A DNA stretch of 64,000 nt, taken from positions 581,001 to 645,000 of the forward strand of contig NZ_JABWQX020000001.1 of the NCBI RefSeq assembly GCF_014268655.2, read 5' to 3'. Made by a program: the position numbers and the translations under genes. Under the pieces are notes generated by a model. That model made no database searches. It saw only the letters and a list, made by a program, of their open reading frames with translations, and had not been told where the DNA came from. Shown here piece by piece: positions 28,025 to 37,070 of the stretch; position 1 is the first letter of the stretch; each line of letters starts with the position of its first letter. The DNA is from Pseudomonas marvdashtae (GTDB lineage: Bacteria; Pseudomonadota; Gammaproteobacteria; Pseudomonadales; Pseudomonadaceae).

Positions 28025-29052
28025 TGCGGGCATTGCCTACCTATCAACCCCTGAAAGCCAGGCCCCTCAAGCTGGTGGCATTGGCGGCGCTGTCGTTGTT
28101 GGTCGTCAGTTGTTCGACCAGTCGCGCACCGACCCAGAAAACCCCCACCACCGCCGTGCGCGCCACGCCGGGCCTGGACATCAACCGGGCCCACAAGGAC
28201 GGCGCCCCGTGGTGGGACGTCGATGTCTCGCGCATTCCCGACGCGACGCCGACGCTGCACACCGGTCCCTACAAGGCCAATCCGTATACGGTGCTGGGCA
28301 AGACCTATTTCCCGATCGCCGAATCCAAGCGCTACGTCGCTTCGGGCACGGCGTCCTGGTACGGCACCAAGTTCCACGGCCAGAACACCGCCAATGGCGA
28401 AGTGTACGACCTGTACGGCATGAGCGCGGCCCACAAGACCTTGCCGCTGCCCAGTTATGTACGGGTGACCAACCTGGACAACAACAAGACGGTGATCCTG
28501 CGGGTGAACGACCGTGGGCCGTTTTATTCCGATCGCATCATCGACTTGTCGTACGCGGCGGCGAAAAAGCTCGGTTACGCTGAAACCGGCACTGCGCGGG
28601 TCAAGGTCGAAGGTATCGATCCCCAGGAATGGTGGGCCCAGCGTGGCCGTCCGGCGCCTTTGATGCTCAACGAGCCGAAAGTGGCGCAAAATGCCGCGCC
28701 GACCCTGACGGCCTCCACCGGTACGGTCGAGCAATGGACCCCGCCGCCGCAGCAACATGCCGCGGCCGTGGTGCCTGTGCAGGTCGACGCAAAAAAAAAC
28801 GCTTCTGCAACAGCGTCTGGCCAGTATCTGCAAGTGGGCGCGTTCGCCAACCCGGACGCTGCAGAGCTGCTCCGATCGAAGCTGAGTTCGATGGTCAGCG
28901 CGCCGGTGTTCATCAGCTCGATCGTGCGCAACCAGCAGACACTGCATCGGGTGCGCCTGGGGCCGATCGGTTCTCCGGGTGAAGTCCAGCAGGTACAGAA
29001 CAGCGTGCGCCTGGCCAATCTCGGTTCGCCGAGCCTGGTCACCGCCGAGTAA
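28024..29052 (+). CDS. rlpA: Septal ring lytic transglycosylase RlpA
   Basis: 342 aa. Lipobox in LLVVSCSTSRAP anchors it to the outer membrane. A double-psi beta-barrel follows (GTASWYGTKFHGQNTANGEVYDLYGMSAAHKTLPLPSYVRVTNL, then NDRGPFYSDRIIDLSYAAAKKLG), and the last 75 residues are a SPOR domain (YLQVGAFANPDAAELLRSKL) that targets denuded glycan strands at the septum. A low-complexity Ala/Pro/Gln linker joins them. It completes the wall synthesis run mrdA-rodA-mltB-rlpA. Confidence 0.96.
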   Translation: MRALPTYQPLKARPLKLVALAALSLLVVSCSTSRAPTQKTPTTAVRATPGLDINRAHKDGAPWWDVDVSRIPDATPTLHTGPYKANPYTVLGKTYFPIAESKRYVASGTASWYGTKFHGQNTANGEVYDLYGMSAAHKTLPLPSYVRVTNLDNNKTVILRVNDRGPFYSDRIIDLSYAAAKKLGYAETGTARVKVEGIDPQEWWAQRGRPAPLMLNEPKVAQNAAPTLTASTGTVEQWTPPPQQHAAAVVPVQVDAKKNASATASGQYLQVGAFANPDAAELLRSKLSSMVSAPVFISSIVRNQQTLHRVRLGPIGSPGEVQQVQNSVRLANLGSPSLVTAE

Positions 29053-29181
29053 CTGATTGAAAGCCCGCTGCGGTTGGAGCGGGTCAGGTTGTTGGCTCCA
29101 TGAATAACAAAAGCCCGGCAAGGGTTGTGAGTGAGCAACTTAAATACGCGGCAGCTCCTTGATGAGTTGCCTGTTTTAGTT

Positions 29182-29195
29182 CTGCCTTCGGGCAG
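29182..29195 (+). promoter_or_regulatory. UUCG-type stem-loop upstream of dacC
   Basis: CTGCC-TTCG-GGCAG forms a perfect five-base stem closed by the stable UUCG tetraloop. It lies 26 bases before the dacC start in the 168-base gap after rlpA and could affect message stability or translation. No T-run follows. Confidence 0.45.
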
Positions 29196-29220
29196 TTCCA
29201 TTAGCGATTTCGAGAGACGG

Positions 29221-30378
29221 ATGAACATCACCACCTTTGCCAAGCGCCTTTGCCTGCTAGTCCCGCTGCTTCTTTCACCGGCCGCGTTCGCGGTCGAGAT
29301 GATGCCGGCGCCCCCTCAATTGGCCGCCAAATCCTTTGTGCTCATGGATGCCAGCAGCGGCGAGGTCCTGGTAGAAAACAACGGTGACCAGCGCCTGCCA
29401 CCGGCCAGCCTGACCAAGCTGATGACCGCGTACATCGCGACCCTGGAGATCCGTCGTGGCCAGATCGGTGAAAACGATCCGGTGACCGTCAGCGAAAACG
29501 CCTGGCGCACCGGCGGTTCGCGGATGTTCATCAAGGTCGGTTCGCAAGTGACCGTCAGCGACCTGCTGCACGGCATCATCATCCAGTCCGGCAACGACGC
29601 CAGCGTCGCCCTGGCCGAGCACATCGCCGGCAGCGAAGATGCGTTCGCCGACATGATGAACAAGACTGTCGCCGACCTCGGCATGACCAACAGCCACTTC
29701 ATGAACCCGACCGGCCTGCCGAACCCGGAACACTATTCGTCGGCTCACGACATGGCACTGCTGGCGCGGGCGATCATCCACGAAGACCCGGCGCACTACG
29801 CCATTTATTCCCAGAAGGAATTCTTCTGGAACGGCATCAAGCAGCCTAACCGCAACCTGCTGCTGTGGCGCGACAAGACCGTCGATGGCCTGAAGACCGG
29901 ACACACCGAAGAGGCCGGCTATTGCATGGTGTCCTCGGCTGTCCGTGACGGTATGCGCCTGATCGCCGTGGTGTTCGGCACCAACAGCGAAGTGGCTCGC
30001 GCCGCCGAGACCCAGAAGCTGCTGACCTACGGTTTCCGCTTCTTCGAAACCCAGACCTTCTATCAGAAGGGCACCGAACTGGCCCAGGCCCAGGTCTGGA
30101 AAGGCGCCACCAACCAGGTGAAGGCCGGCCTGGCCCAGGACCTGACCATGACCTTGCCGAAAGGCCAGCTCAAGAAGCTCGCCGCCAGCATGACCATGAA
30201 CCCGCAACTGACCGCGCCGATCGCCAAGGGCGACGTCATCGGCAAGGTCGAAGTCAAACTGGACGACAAAGTGGTGCACAGCGCCGACCTGATCGCGCTG
30301 GACGCGGTCGAGGAAGGTGGTATCTTCCGCCGCATGTGGGATAGCATCCGTCTATTCTTCTACGGCTTGTTCAACTGA
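29221..30378 (+). CDS. dacC: D-alanyl-D-alanine carboxypeptidase (PBP5/6 family)
   Basis: 385 aa from the ATG at 29221. A signal peptide (to about AAFA, residue 24) is followed by the peptidase: Ser63-x-x-Lys66 in PPASLTKLM, Ser123-Gly-Asn and Lys225-Thr-Gly. The C-terminal domain ends in the amphipathic anchor FRRMWDSIRLFFYGLF typical of PBP5. It trims terminal D-Ala from muropeptides. In-frame codons back to 29131 lack an export signal and are rejected. Confidence 0.96.
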   Translation: MNITTFAKRLCLLVPLLLSPAAFAVEMMPAPPQLAAKSFVLMDASSGEVLVENNGDQRLPPASLTKLMTAYIATLEIRRGQIGENDPVTVSENAWRTGGSRMFIKVGSQVTVSDLLHGIIIQSGNDASVALAEHIAGSEDAFADMMNKTVADLGMTNSHFMNPTGLPNPEHYSSAHDMALLARAIIHEDPAHYAIYSQKEFFWNGIKQPNRNLLLWRDKTVDGLKTGHTEEAGYCMVSSAVRDGMRLIAVVFGTNSEVARAAETQKLLTYGFRFFETQTFYQKGTELAQAQVWKGATNQVKAGLAQDLTMTLPKGQLKKLAASMTMNPQLTAPIAKGDVIGKVEVKLDDKVVHSADLIALDAVEEGGIFRRMWDSIRLFFYGLFN

Positions 30379-30394
30379 TTCGAGTGTTGACCTG

Positions 30395-30427
30395 CATGGC
30401 CCCGTTCCTTTCCGGCACGGGGCCATG
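30395..30427 (+). terminator. Strong hairpin after dacC
   Basis: CATGGCCCCGT (30395-30405) and ACGGGGCCATG (30417-30427) form a perfect 11-bp stem with an 11-base loop, followed by TTCGTT. It is 17 bases after the dacC stop and 32 before ybeD, so it may be a weak terminator or an RNA-processing or stability hairpin rather than a full stop. Confidence 0.6.
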
Positions 30428-30459
30428 TTCGTTACCACGGCTTGCGAGGCCGTTACGCC

Positions 30460-30732
30460 ATGACAGACGAAGTAAAGGCGCCAAAGATCGAATTTCCCTG
30501 CGCGGATTATCCGATCAAAGTAATCGGCGACACCGGTGTGGGTTTCAAGGACAGGATCATCGAGATCCTTGAGAAGCACGCCACCGTTGACCACAAGACC
30601 CTGGCCGAGCGCCAGAGTACCAACGGCAAGTACACGACGATCCAGTTGCACATCATTGCCACTGGCCAGGAACAGCTCTACGACATCAACAGCGAGCTGC
30701 GAGCGACCGGTTTCGTGCACATGGTGTTGTGA
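30460..30732 (+). CDS. ybeD: YbeD/DUF493 family protein
   Basis: 90 aa, ACT-like ferredoxin fold family: [23 protein letters not shown] and [33 protein letters not shown]. It lies between dacC and lipB in many gammaproteobacteria; a regulatory role in lipoate metabolism has been suggested from this linkage but is not proven. The stop codon shares a base with the lipB start. Confidence 0.93.
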   Translation: MTDEVKAPKIEFPCADYPIKVIGDTGVGFKDRIIEILEKHATVDHKTLAERQSTNGKYTTIQLHIIATGQEQLYDINSELRATGFVHMVL

Positions 30733-31379
30733 TGCCGGGCACGCTGGGCTTTCGCGAGCTGGGCACCATGGCTTACGAGCCGGTCTGGCATGCCATGCAG
30801 CGCTTCACCAACGAACGCGGCACCACCGCCGGCGATGAAGTCTGGCTGGTCGAGCACCCGTCGGTGTTCACCCAGGGCCAGGCTGGCAAGGCCGAGCACC
30901 TGTTATTGCCAGGGGATATCCCGGTGGTGAAGGTCGACCGGGGCGGACAGGTGACTTACCATGGCCCCGGCCAGTTGGTTGCCTATCTGCTGCTGGACGT
31001 GCGCAAGCTGGGGTTCGGCGTGCGCGAGTTGGTCACCCGCATGGAAACGTGCCTGATTGACTTGCTCGCCAGCTACGGTGTGAGCGCGGCGGCCAAGCCG
31101 GATGCACCAGGCGTGTACGTCGACGGGGCGAAGATCGCCTCGCTGGGCTTGCGCATCCGCCATGGCTGTTCGTTCCACGGCCTGGCGTTGAACGTGGACA
31201 TGGACCTTGAGCCGTTTCGACGGATTAATCCCTGTGGCTACGCAGGGCTGGCGATGACCCAGCTGCGCGATCACACAGGATCGATTGAATTTGCCGAGGT
31301 AAGTGCCCGGCTGCGTGCGCAGCTCGTCAAACACCTCGACTATGCTGAGCAGACGACCCTCACGGGCGGAATCGACTGA
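30732..31379 (+). CDS. lipB: Octanoyl-[acyl-carrier protein] transferase LipB
   Basis: 215 aa from the ATG at 30732; a GTG just upstream is in frame. Motifs: [38 protein letters not shown] (conserved GGQxTxHGPGQ), catalytic lysine in [11 protein letters not shown], the cysteine in [13 protein letters not shown]. It transfers octanoate from ACP to lipoyl domains. One base separates it from lipA. Confidence 0.97.
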   Translation: MPGTLGFRELGTMAYEPVWHAMQRFTNERGTTAGDEVWLVEHPSVFTQGQAGKAEHLLLPGDIPVVKVDRGGQVTYHGPGQLVAYLLLDVRKLGFGVRELVTRMETCLIDLLASYGVSAAAKPDAPGVYVDGAKIASLGLRIRHGCSFHGLALNVDMDLEPFRRINPCGYAGLAMTQLRDHTGSIEFAEVSARLRAQLVKHLDYAEQTTLTGGID

Positions 31380-31380
31380 T

Positions 31381-32403
31381 ATGACTACTGATGCAGTGCA
31401 AACCATGATCCCGACGCTGGACGTCACCGAACGTCCGGCCCCGCGTGCCAAGGTAGAGGCCGGCGTCAAGCTGCGCGGCGCCGAGAAGGTTGCACGCATT
31501 CCGGTCAAGATCATCCCGACCACTGAACTGCCAAAGAAACCCGACTGGATCCGCGTGCGCATCCCGGTTTCCCCGGAAGTCGACCGGATCAAGGCCCTGC
31601 TGCGCAAGCACAAGCTGCACAGCGTCTGCGAAGAAGCCTCCTGCCCGAACCTGGGCGAGTGCTTCTCCGGCGGCACCGCGACCTTCATGATCATGGGCGA
31701 CATCTGCACCCGTCGCTGCCCGTTCTGCGACGTCGGCCACGGTCGTCCGAAGCCACTGGACACCAATGAGCCGCAAAGCCTGGCCATCGCCATCGCCGAC
31801 TTGAAGCTCAAGTACGTGGTCATCACCTCGGTGGATCGCGACGACCTGCGTGACGGCGGTGCCCAGCACTTTGCCGACTGCATCCGCGAGATCCGCAAGC
31901 TGTCGCCAAACGTCCAGTTGGAAACCCTGGTGCCCGATTACCGTGGCCGCATGGACATCGCCCTGGAAATCACCGCGGCCGAGCCGCCGGATGTGTTCAA
32001 CCACAACCTGGAAACCGTGCCACGCCTGTACAAGGCCGCGCGCCCCGGTTCGGACTACCAGTGGTCGCTGACCCTGCTGCAACGCTTCAAGCAGATGATG
32101 CCGCACATTCCGACCAAGTCCGGCTTGATGCTGGGCCTGGGTGAAACCGACGAGGAAGTCATCGAGGTCATGAAGCGCATGCGCGAGCATGACATCGACA
32201 TGCTGACCCTGGGCCAATACCTGCAACCGTCCCGTAGCCACTTGCCGGTGCAGCGTTTCGTGCACCCGGACACCTTCGCCTGGTTCGCTGAGGAAGGCTA
32301 CAAGATGGGCTTCAAGAACGTTGCGTCCGGTCCGCTGGTACGGTCTTCGTACCATGCTGATGAGCAGGCGAAACTGGTCAAGGCAGAGCTGTTGGGTTCC
32401 TGA
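31381..32403 (+). CDS. lipA: Lipoyl synthase
   Basis: 340 aa from the ATG at 31381. Radical SAM enzyme with both iron-sulfur clusters: the auxiliary cluster ligands Cys83, Cys88 and Cys94 ([14 protein letters not shown]) and the SAM cluster Cys109, Cys113, Cys116 (CTRRCPFC). It inserts two sulfurs into the octanoyl group. A terminator follows. Confidence 0.98.
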   Translation: MTTDAVQTMIPTLDVTERPAPRAKVEAGVKLRGAEKVARIPVKIIPTTELPKKPDWIRVRIPVSPEVDRIKALLRKHKLHSVCEEASCPNLGECFSGGTATFMIMGDICTRRCPFCDVGHGRPKPLDTNEPQSLAIAIADLKLKYVVITSVDRDDLRDGGAQHFADCIREIRKLSPNVQLETLVPDYRGRMDIALEITAAEPPDVFNHNLETVPRLYKAARPGSDYQWSLTLLQRFKQMMPHIPTKSGLMLGLGETDEEVIEVMKRMREHDIDMLTLGQYLQPSRSHLPVQRFVHPDTFAWFAEEGYKMGFKNVASGPLVRSSYHADEQAKLVKAELLGS

Positions 32404-32468
32404 TCGGTACCCAAATGCAACAATGACTGCAGGGCTCATCGGCGGCCCGTAGCGGTTCACTTATGGAA

Positions 32469-32504
32469 AAGGCGCTTCTCCTGAAAGGGAAAAGCGCCTT
32501 TTTT
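32469..32504 (+). terminator. Rho-independent terminator after lipA
   Basis: AAGGCGCTT (32469-32477) pairs with AAGCGCCTT (32492-32500), followed by TTTT. It closes the lip transcription unit. The rest of the 32404-32718 gap holds AT-richer sequence and presumably the vgrG promoter, which I cannot pinpoint. Confidence 0.85.
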
Positions 32505-32718
32505 GCTTTGTTCCGAGGCCTGTGTCTGCCTGTTGGTGAGGGAAAAGGGGCCATTGTCGCGCTGCCGTGTGTACAGCTTGTTTGTTCCAGCCTCCTGTTC
32601 ACCTAATCGCTGCTTTCCGTATTTCATGTAGTCCTTTTCCTATTTTGCAGTTGAGCCCTCTACTCGACCCCGGCTCTCAGCGAGAATGCCCGGTCGCCCC
32701 TCCTGTAGAGAAACGCCG

Positions 32719-34029
32719 ATGTCCGATCCAGCCTGCGAGTTATCATTTCGTCTGGAGATAGCCGGTCTGTCCGAAGCTCTTACCGTCGTGGCCTTCACGG
32801 GCCGTGAAGCCATCAGCGAACCTTTTGTTTTCGAGGTGGAACTGGTGCTCGGCGACCTGACCCTGGACTTGGCGGGATTGCTGTACCGCGACGTATGGTT
32901 GAGTTTCGGGGCGCCGGATCGGGGCATCCACGGACAGCTTCACGAGCTTGTCCACCGGCATGGCGAGGCCTGTCGCGTGCGCATCGGGCCGAAGCTGGCG
33001 TGCCTCGCCCAGCGCTTTAGCCAACGGGTGTTCAATGCTTGTTCGGTGCCGCAGATCATTCGCCAGGTGCTCAAGGGGCATGGCATCAGTGGTCGCAACT
33101 TATGCCTGGACCTGAGCGGCGAATATCCGCCGCAGGATGTGTGTACCCAATATCGAGAATCGGACCTGCACTTCCTCCAACGGGTGTGCGCCCAGGCAGG
33201 GATTCACTTCCATTTCGAACACGCTCGGGATCGGCAGTGCCTGGTTTTCGCTGATACGGTGGTCGGAGTTCCCATCGCCGCCAAAGCGGTTTGCAGCGAT
33301 GAAGGGCAAACCGGCGCAGTGCAGGCCTTCAGGGTACAGGTTGACGCTTCGGGAGTGCCGGTGGCACAAGGTCGCAGCGATCTGATGCACTTGCGTGCCG
33401 AGCAGGTTCTGTCTCTGACCGCACATTCATTCGAAAGACGGAACCAGCGCTGGCGATTGACCAAGGTGGAGCACCGAGGCCAGTCCGGCCTATATGGCAA
33501 CCATTTCCGGGCCATTCCCTGGGAGTGGCCTTTCGTGGCGGACAGGGTGCCAGCCAAGCCCGTCATGGTGAGCAGGCAACGCGGATGGGTCGTGGAGGTC
33601 GACGAACCACCGCTGGCCGGACGAGTGGCGGTTCAGTTCGACTGGGCCTATCAGGGGGAGGGCGCCAGCCCCAGCCATTGTTGGCTGCCATTGGCGCCCG
33701 AGTTGGCGTCGCGCGGTGCGGGGGCCATTCGCGAGGGCACCGAAGTATTGGTGAGTTTTATCGAAGGCGATCCTGATCGGCCTTTGGTCTGCGCATTTCT
33801 CGGCGCTTCTGCCGACGCCCAGACGCCACAGACGGCCTCGTCGGCCCCGTCCTCTCAGGCGTCCTCGGAGCCGTCTGGAGTCGACACTTCCTTGTTGTCC
33901 GCAATCCAGGCAGGCGAGCCGCTGGTCTTGCTTTGCCTGCTGCCCGGCGGGGGACGCTTCAGTCCTTGTGCCGAGCCAGTGTGTACGTGCCGCATGTTGA
34001 CGCGGCACGGCGCGGGCGCTGCTCCATGA
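32719..34029 (+). CDS. Short orphan VgrG-like type VI secretion tip protein
   Basis: 436 aa from the ATG at 32719. Residues about 5-330 are the gp27/VgrG trimer-base region (SEPFVFEVELV, LHELVHR, QYRESDLHFLQRVCAQAGIHFHFEH). Then comes a gp5-like OB domain (GRVAVQFDWAYQGEGASPSHCWLP, EVLVSFIEGDPDRPLVCAFLG). The beta-helical needle of standard VgrG (600 aa or more) is absent; instead there is a Ser/Gln-rich linker and a Cys-containing tail (LLCLLPGGGRFSPCAEPVCTCRML). It would form the puncturing tip of a T6SS encoded elsewhere. Its last base triplet overlaps the DUF4123 gene (ATGA). Confidence 0.85.
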   Translation: MSDPACELSFRLEIAGLSEALTVVAFTGREAISEPFVFEVELVLGDLTLDLAGLLYRDVWLSFGAPDRGIHGQLHELVHRHGEACRVRIGPKLACLAQRFSQRVFNACSVPQIIRQVLKGHGISGRNLCLDLSGEYPPQDVCTQYRESDLHFLQRVCAQAGIHFHFEHARDRQCLVFADTVVGVPIAAKAVCSDEGQTGAVQAFRVQVDASGVPVAQGRSDLMHLRAEQVLSLTAHSFERRNQRWRLTKVEHRGQSGLYGNHFRAIPWEWPFVADRVPAKPVMVSRQRGWVVEVDEPPLAGRVAVQFDWAYQGEGASPSHCWLPLAPELASRGAGAIREGTEVLVSFIEGDPDRPLVCAFLGASADAQTPQTASSAPSSQASSEPSGVDTSLLSAIQAGEPLVLLCLLPGGGRFSPCAEPVCTCRMLTRHGAGAAP

Positions 34030-34823
34030 CTGTCGCAATCCTGCCTGGCCCGGCCCCGCAATGGTTGCTGCTCGATGTGCCGGACGCGCCGGAGGCTGCG
34101 CAGCGCCTGCGCGAGCAATTCACAGAGGCGCGACGGTTCCCCCTGCTCGAAGACACCGAGTTCGACGAACTGAAGAAGCACGGCCCGTTGTTGGTGGATT
34201 TACGCCAGTCGCCCGCGCTGGCCAGCCTGTGCCAATTGGACGCCCAGTCCTGGCCAGGGCTGCTATTGGTGAGCGCGACGCCGGTCGAGTCGCTGCTGGC
34301 GCATTTGCGTCGCATGTTGACCGTGACGCTTGGCCTTCACCACAAGGCTTTGTTGAACTATTACAACCCGCACACCGCCAGCTATTTCTTCGATGGTTGC
34401 GATCCTCGGGAGCTCAGCTGCTGGCTCGGGCCGATCAGCGTATTGCGATGGTTCGGTGGTACTTGGGCTGACCGGGCGATGGGCTGCCAAGGTTGGCAAC
34501 AGCTCTCTAATCCAAGGCTGCCGGTGCCGGCGCTGGAGACCGAACATGGTCTCAGCGACCGGCAGCAAATCAGGTTGCAGGAGTGCCTGCTGGAGCGTCA
34601 CGTCTGGCAATGGTCCCGCTCCACGGGGCATGACTATTGGGTGCTCTGGGAGTATCTGCAACAGGGCCGGGCGCTGGGGTTCAGCGAGCAGGCGGTTGTC
34701 GACGGCTGGTTGTGGTTACGTCTGCAATATCCCGATGACCGGCCAGTGCCAGGGCTGGTGGGCGGCTCGCAGCGAGAACGTCTCGATCATCTGCGTCGGC
34801 TGTGGCAGGACGATGAAGGCTGA
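34026..34823 (+). CDS. DUF4123 T6SS effector chaperone (Tap/TEC-like)
   Basis: 265 aa. The DUF4123 domain covers about residues 12-140 (WLLLDVPDAPEAAQRLRE, PLLVDLRQSP, ALLNYYNPHTASYFFDGCDPRELSCWLGPI). DUF4123 proteins load cargo effectors onto VgrG. Here the gene overlaps vgrG, as expected, but is followed after four bases by a convergent MATE gene, so the usual downstream effector and immunity genes are missing. The C-terminal half (GLSDRQQIRLQECLLERHVWQWS) is helical and unclassified. Confidence 0.87.
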   Translation: MTVAILPGPAPQWLLLDVPDAPEAAQRLREQFTEARRFPLLEDTEFDELKKHGPLLVDLRQSPALASLCQLDAQSWPGLLLVSATPVESLLAHLRRMLTVTLGLHHKALLNYYNPHTASYFFDGCDPRELSCWLGPISVLRWFGGTWADRAMGCQGWQQLSNPRLPVPALETEHGLSDRQQIRLQECLLERHVWQWSRSTGHDYWVLWEYLQQGRALGFSEQAVVDGWLWLRLQYPDDRPVPGLVGGSQRERLDHLRRLWQDDEG

Positions 34824-34827
34824 GCCG

Positions 34828-36177
34828 TCATCGAGCGGCAGCGTCGAGCCAGCCATCACGCCGGTGCAAGCGCCAGGCGACGGCGCCGAGCGTCAGGCTG
34901 CGCAATACCATGAACGACAGGAAGCTGATCCACAGTCCGTGGTTACCCAGTCCTTGCAGCGCCCAGGCGAATGGCAACGCCAGCAACAGCGTCAGCAGCA
35001 TGCCGTTGCGCATTTCCCGGGCGCGGGTGGCGCCGATGAACAAGCCATCGAGCAAATAGCTCCACACCGCAATCAACGGCAGCGCCGCGAGGTAAGGCAC
35101 GTAGTGGTAGGCGGTGTCGCGCACATCGGGGATGTTGGTTTGCATATCGATGAATAAATGCCCAGCAAGCAGAAACAGCAAGGCAAATCCGACGCTTGCG
35201 ATGAGCGACCAGCCGCAGGCGACCACCAGCGAGCGGCGCAGGGCCAGGCGATTCCGGGCGCCGATGGCGTGGCCACACAGCGCCTCGACGGCGTGGGCCA
35301 GGCCGTCCAGGGCATGGGCGGTCAACAGCAAGCCATTGAGCAGCAGGGCGTTTGCCGCCACCGTCGCATCCCCCAGGCGGGCGCCTTGCACGGTGATCAG
35401 GAAAAATACCGATTGCAGGATCAGGCTGCGGATGAAAATGTCCCGGTTCACCGCCAGCAATGGTCGCCAGCTCTGCCACAACCCCAGGGCCGCCCAGGCG
35501 ATTCGTCCTGGCCAGGCGCGCAACGTGTGGCGGGCCAGGGCCAAGCCCACCAGCGCGCCCGTCCACTCGGCAATGACTGACGCCCGCGCCGAACCGGTCA
35601 CGCCCCAATCCAGACCAATGACGAACCAGAGGTTCAAGGCGATGTTCACCAGATTGGTGACCAGCAGGATCACCAATGGCGCGCGAGCATTCTGGGCGCC
35701 GAGAAACCAGCCCACCAGCGCGTAGCTGGCCAACGCCGCGGGCAGGCCGAAGAGTCGGGTGTGAAAGAAATCCCGCGTCAGCTGATCGAGTTCGGCCGAT
35801 GGCTGCATGAAATGCAACGCGACGTCGCTCAGCGGCACGCCCACCGCGCCGAGCACAATCGCCAGCCCCATCGCCAGCAGCAGTCCTTGCAGCAACACCT
35901 GCCGCAACGCCGCCCCGTCACCCCGCCCGGCTGCCTGGGCGGCGAACCCGGTGGTGCCCATGCGCAGGAAACCCATGGCCCAGGCCAATACGGTATACAG
36001 ACTCGCCCCGACGGCCACCGCGCCCAATTGATGGGCGTGCGGCAAGTGGCCGATGACGGTGCTGTCGACCAGCGCTACCAGCGGCACGGATATGTTCGAG
36101 AGAATCATCGGCGCGGCCAGCGCCCATACCCGGCGATGGGTGAGGCGGTCGCGCCAGTCAGCGATCAGGTTGGACAT
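34828..36177 (-). CDS. dinF: MATE family efflux transporter, DinF-like
   Basis: 449 aa, 12 hydrophobic segments in two repeats. The start RVWALAAPMILSNISVPLVALVDSTVIGHL and MGFLRMGTTGFAAQAAGRGD are typical of DinF. These Na+- or H+-driven exporters remove cationic or oxidised compounds; in some bacteria dinF is LexA-controlled, but I see no SOS box here. It converges on the DUF4123 gene. Confidence 0.9.
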   Translation of the reverse strand: MSNLIADWRDRLTHRRVWALAAPMILSNISVPLVALVDSTVIGHLPHAHQLGAVAVGASLYTVLAWAMGFLRMGTTGFAAQAAGRGDGAALRQVLLQGLLLAMGLAIVLGAVGVPLSDVALHFMQPSAELDQLTRDFFHTRLFGLPAALASYALVGWFLGAQNARAPLVILLVTNLVNIALNLWFVIGLDWGVTGSARASVIAEWTGALVGLALARHTLRAWPGRIAWAALGLWQSWRPLLAVNRDIFIRSLILQSVFFLITVQGARLGDATVAANALLLNGLLLTAHALDGLAHAVEALCGHAIGARNRLALRRSLVVACGWSLIASVGFALLFLLAGHLFIDMQTNIPDVRDTAYHYVPYLAALPLIAVWSYLLDGLFIGATRAREMRNGMLLTLLLALPFAWALQGLGNHGLWISFLSFMVLRSLTLGAVAWRLHRRDGWLDAAAR

Positions 36178-36242
36178 GGTGGCTCCTGGATGGAGCGCGA
36201 TTGTAGCGGCTTCCAGTTGATCGTTCCTCTGCGTTCGGACTC

Positions 36243-36276
36243 ATTGTGGCGAGGGGATTTATCGCCTCGCCACAAT
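36243..36276. repeat. Short REP hairpin, GTGGCGAGG family
   Basis: ATTGTGGCGAGG (36243-36254) and CCTCGCCACAAT (36265-36276), a perfect 12-bp stem with a 10-base loop. It lies between dinF and the small membrane protein gene. Confidence 0.85.
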
Positions 36277-36304
36277 GGTATGCGGCTCGGGATCGATCAG
36301 AGCT

Positions 36305-36598
36305 TTAGTGAATGATCCAACTCAACAACCACAGCCCCAGTACCAGCCAGATGATGCCCATCACAATCGACGCCCGCATGAACGCGCGGATCGCCGAATA
36401 CAGCAGCATCAGGCCGAGGATCAGCGCGATGATGCTGATGATCGACGTGTCCATGCCGAGGGTGCGGGACAAGCCATCGACGAAGTTGCCGCCGGCATTG
36501 GCCAGGGTATTGAACAGGCCGCTGAGCAGATCGACGATAAAACGGATCACCGAACCGAGCGCCTGGCCAAGCCATTCGAAAAAGCTTTCTACCTGCAT
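36305..36598 (-). CDS. Small integral membrane protein
   Basis: 97 aa from the ATG at 36598 (MQVESFFEWLGQALGSVIRFIVDLLSGLF). Two or three transmembrane segments, with SIISIIALILGLMLLYSAIRAFMRASIVMGIIWLVLGLWLLSWIIH at the C-terminus. No catalytic motif. Such proteins occur in many Pseudomonas beside mazG-like genes; the function is unknown. Codons upstream to 36748 are non-conserved. Confidence 0.78.
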   Translation of the reverse strand: MQVESFFEWLGQALGSVIRFIVDLLSGLFNTLANAGGNFVDGLSRTLGMDTSIISIIALILGLMLLYSAIRAFMRASIVMGIIWLVLGLWLLSWIIH

Positions 36599-36761
36599 GT
36601 GTGCATCCTGATGAAGGGGGATCGAAATCGAGCCTGGGCTCCTGATAGTAGGAGCGATGGAGGCTGCGATGGTTCGATTATGGGGTATTTCGCCGCTTCG
36701 TACCGAGACGCTTGCCTTCCCCCCATCATCCCCCGAAGCTATGCGCATTCAGGAGAGCCCG

Positions 36762-37070
36762 ATGAACCTTGTTGAACTGACCGAACGCCTGCACGCCATA
36801 CGTGACCGTAACGATTGGCGGCAATTTCACAGCCCGAAAAACCTCGCCATGGCCGCCAGTGTGGAGATGGCTGAGCTGGTGGAGATCTTCCAATGGTTGA
36901 CCGAGGACCAGTCGCGCCAATTGCCGGGGGATAAACTGGCCCATGCCGGGCAGGAGATCGGCGATATCGTGTTGTATCTGCTGTTGCTTTGCAGCGAGCT
37001 GGGGCTGGACATGGACGCCGTGGTACGCAGCAAGTTGGCCGACAGCGAGCGGCGGTTCGCCAATGAGTGA
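36762..37070 (+). CDS. MazG-like nucleotide pyrophosphohydrolase
   Basis: 102 aa from the ATG at 36762 with GGAG ahead of it. All-alpha NTP-PPase of the RS21-C6/iMazG type: NLAMAASVEMAELVEIFQW (ExxE) and AHAGQEIGDIVLYLLLLCSELGLD (ExxD) supply the metal ligands. It probably hydrolyses dCTP or modified dNTPs to monophosphates (housekeeping). Overlaps cmoM by eight bases. Confidence 0.9.
   Translation: MNLVELTERLHAIRDRNDWRQFHSPKNLAMAASVEMAELVEIFQWLTEDQSRQLPGDKLAHAGQEIGDIVLYLLLLCSELGLDMDAVVRSKLADSERRFANE

Noticed and set aside
36178..36242. A LexA box upstream of dinF
   Set aside because: No CTG-N10-CAG of acceptable quality in the gap, although dinF is SOS-regulated in some bacteria.
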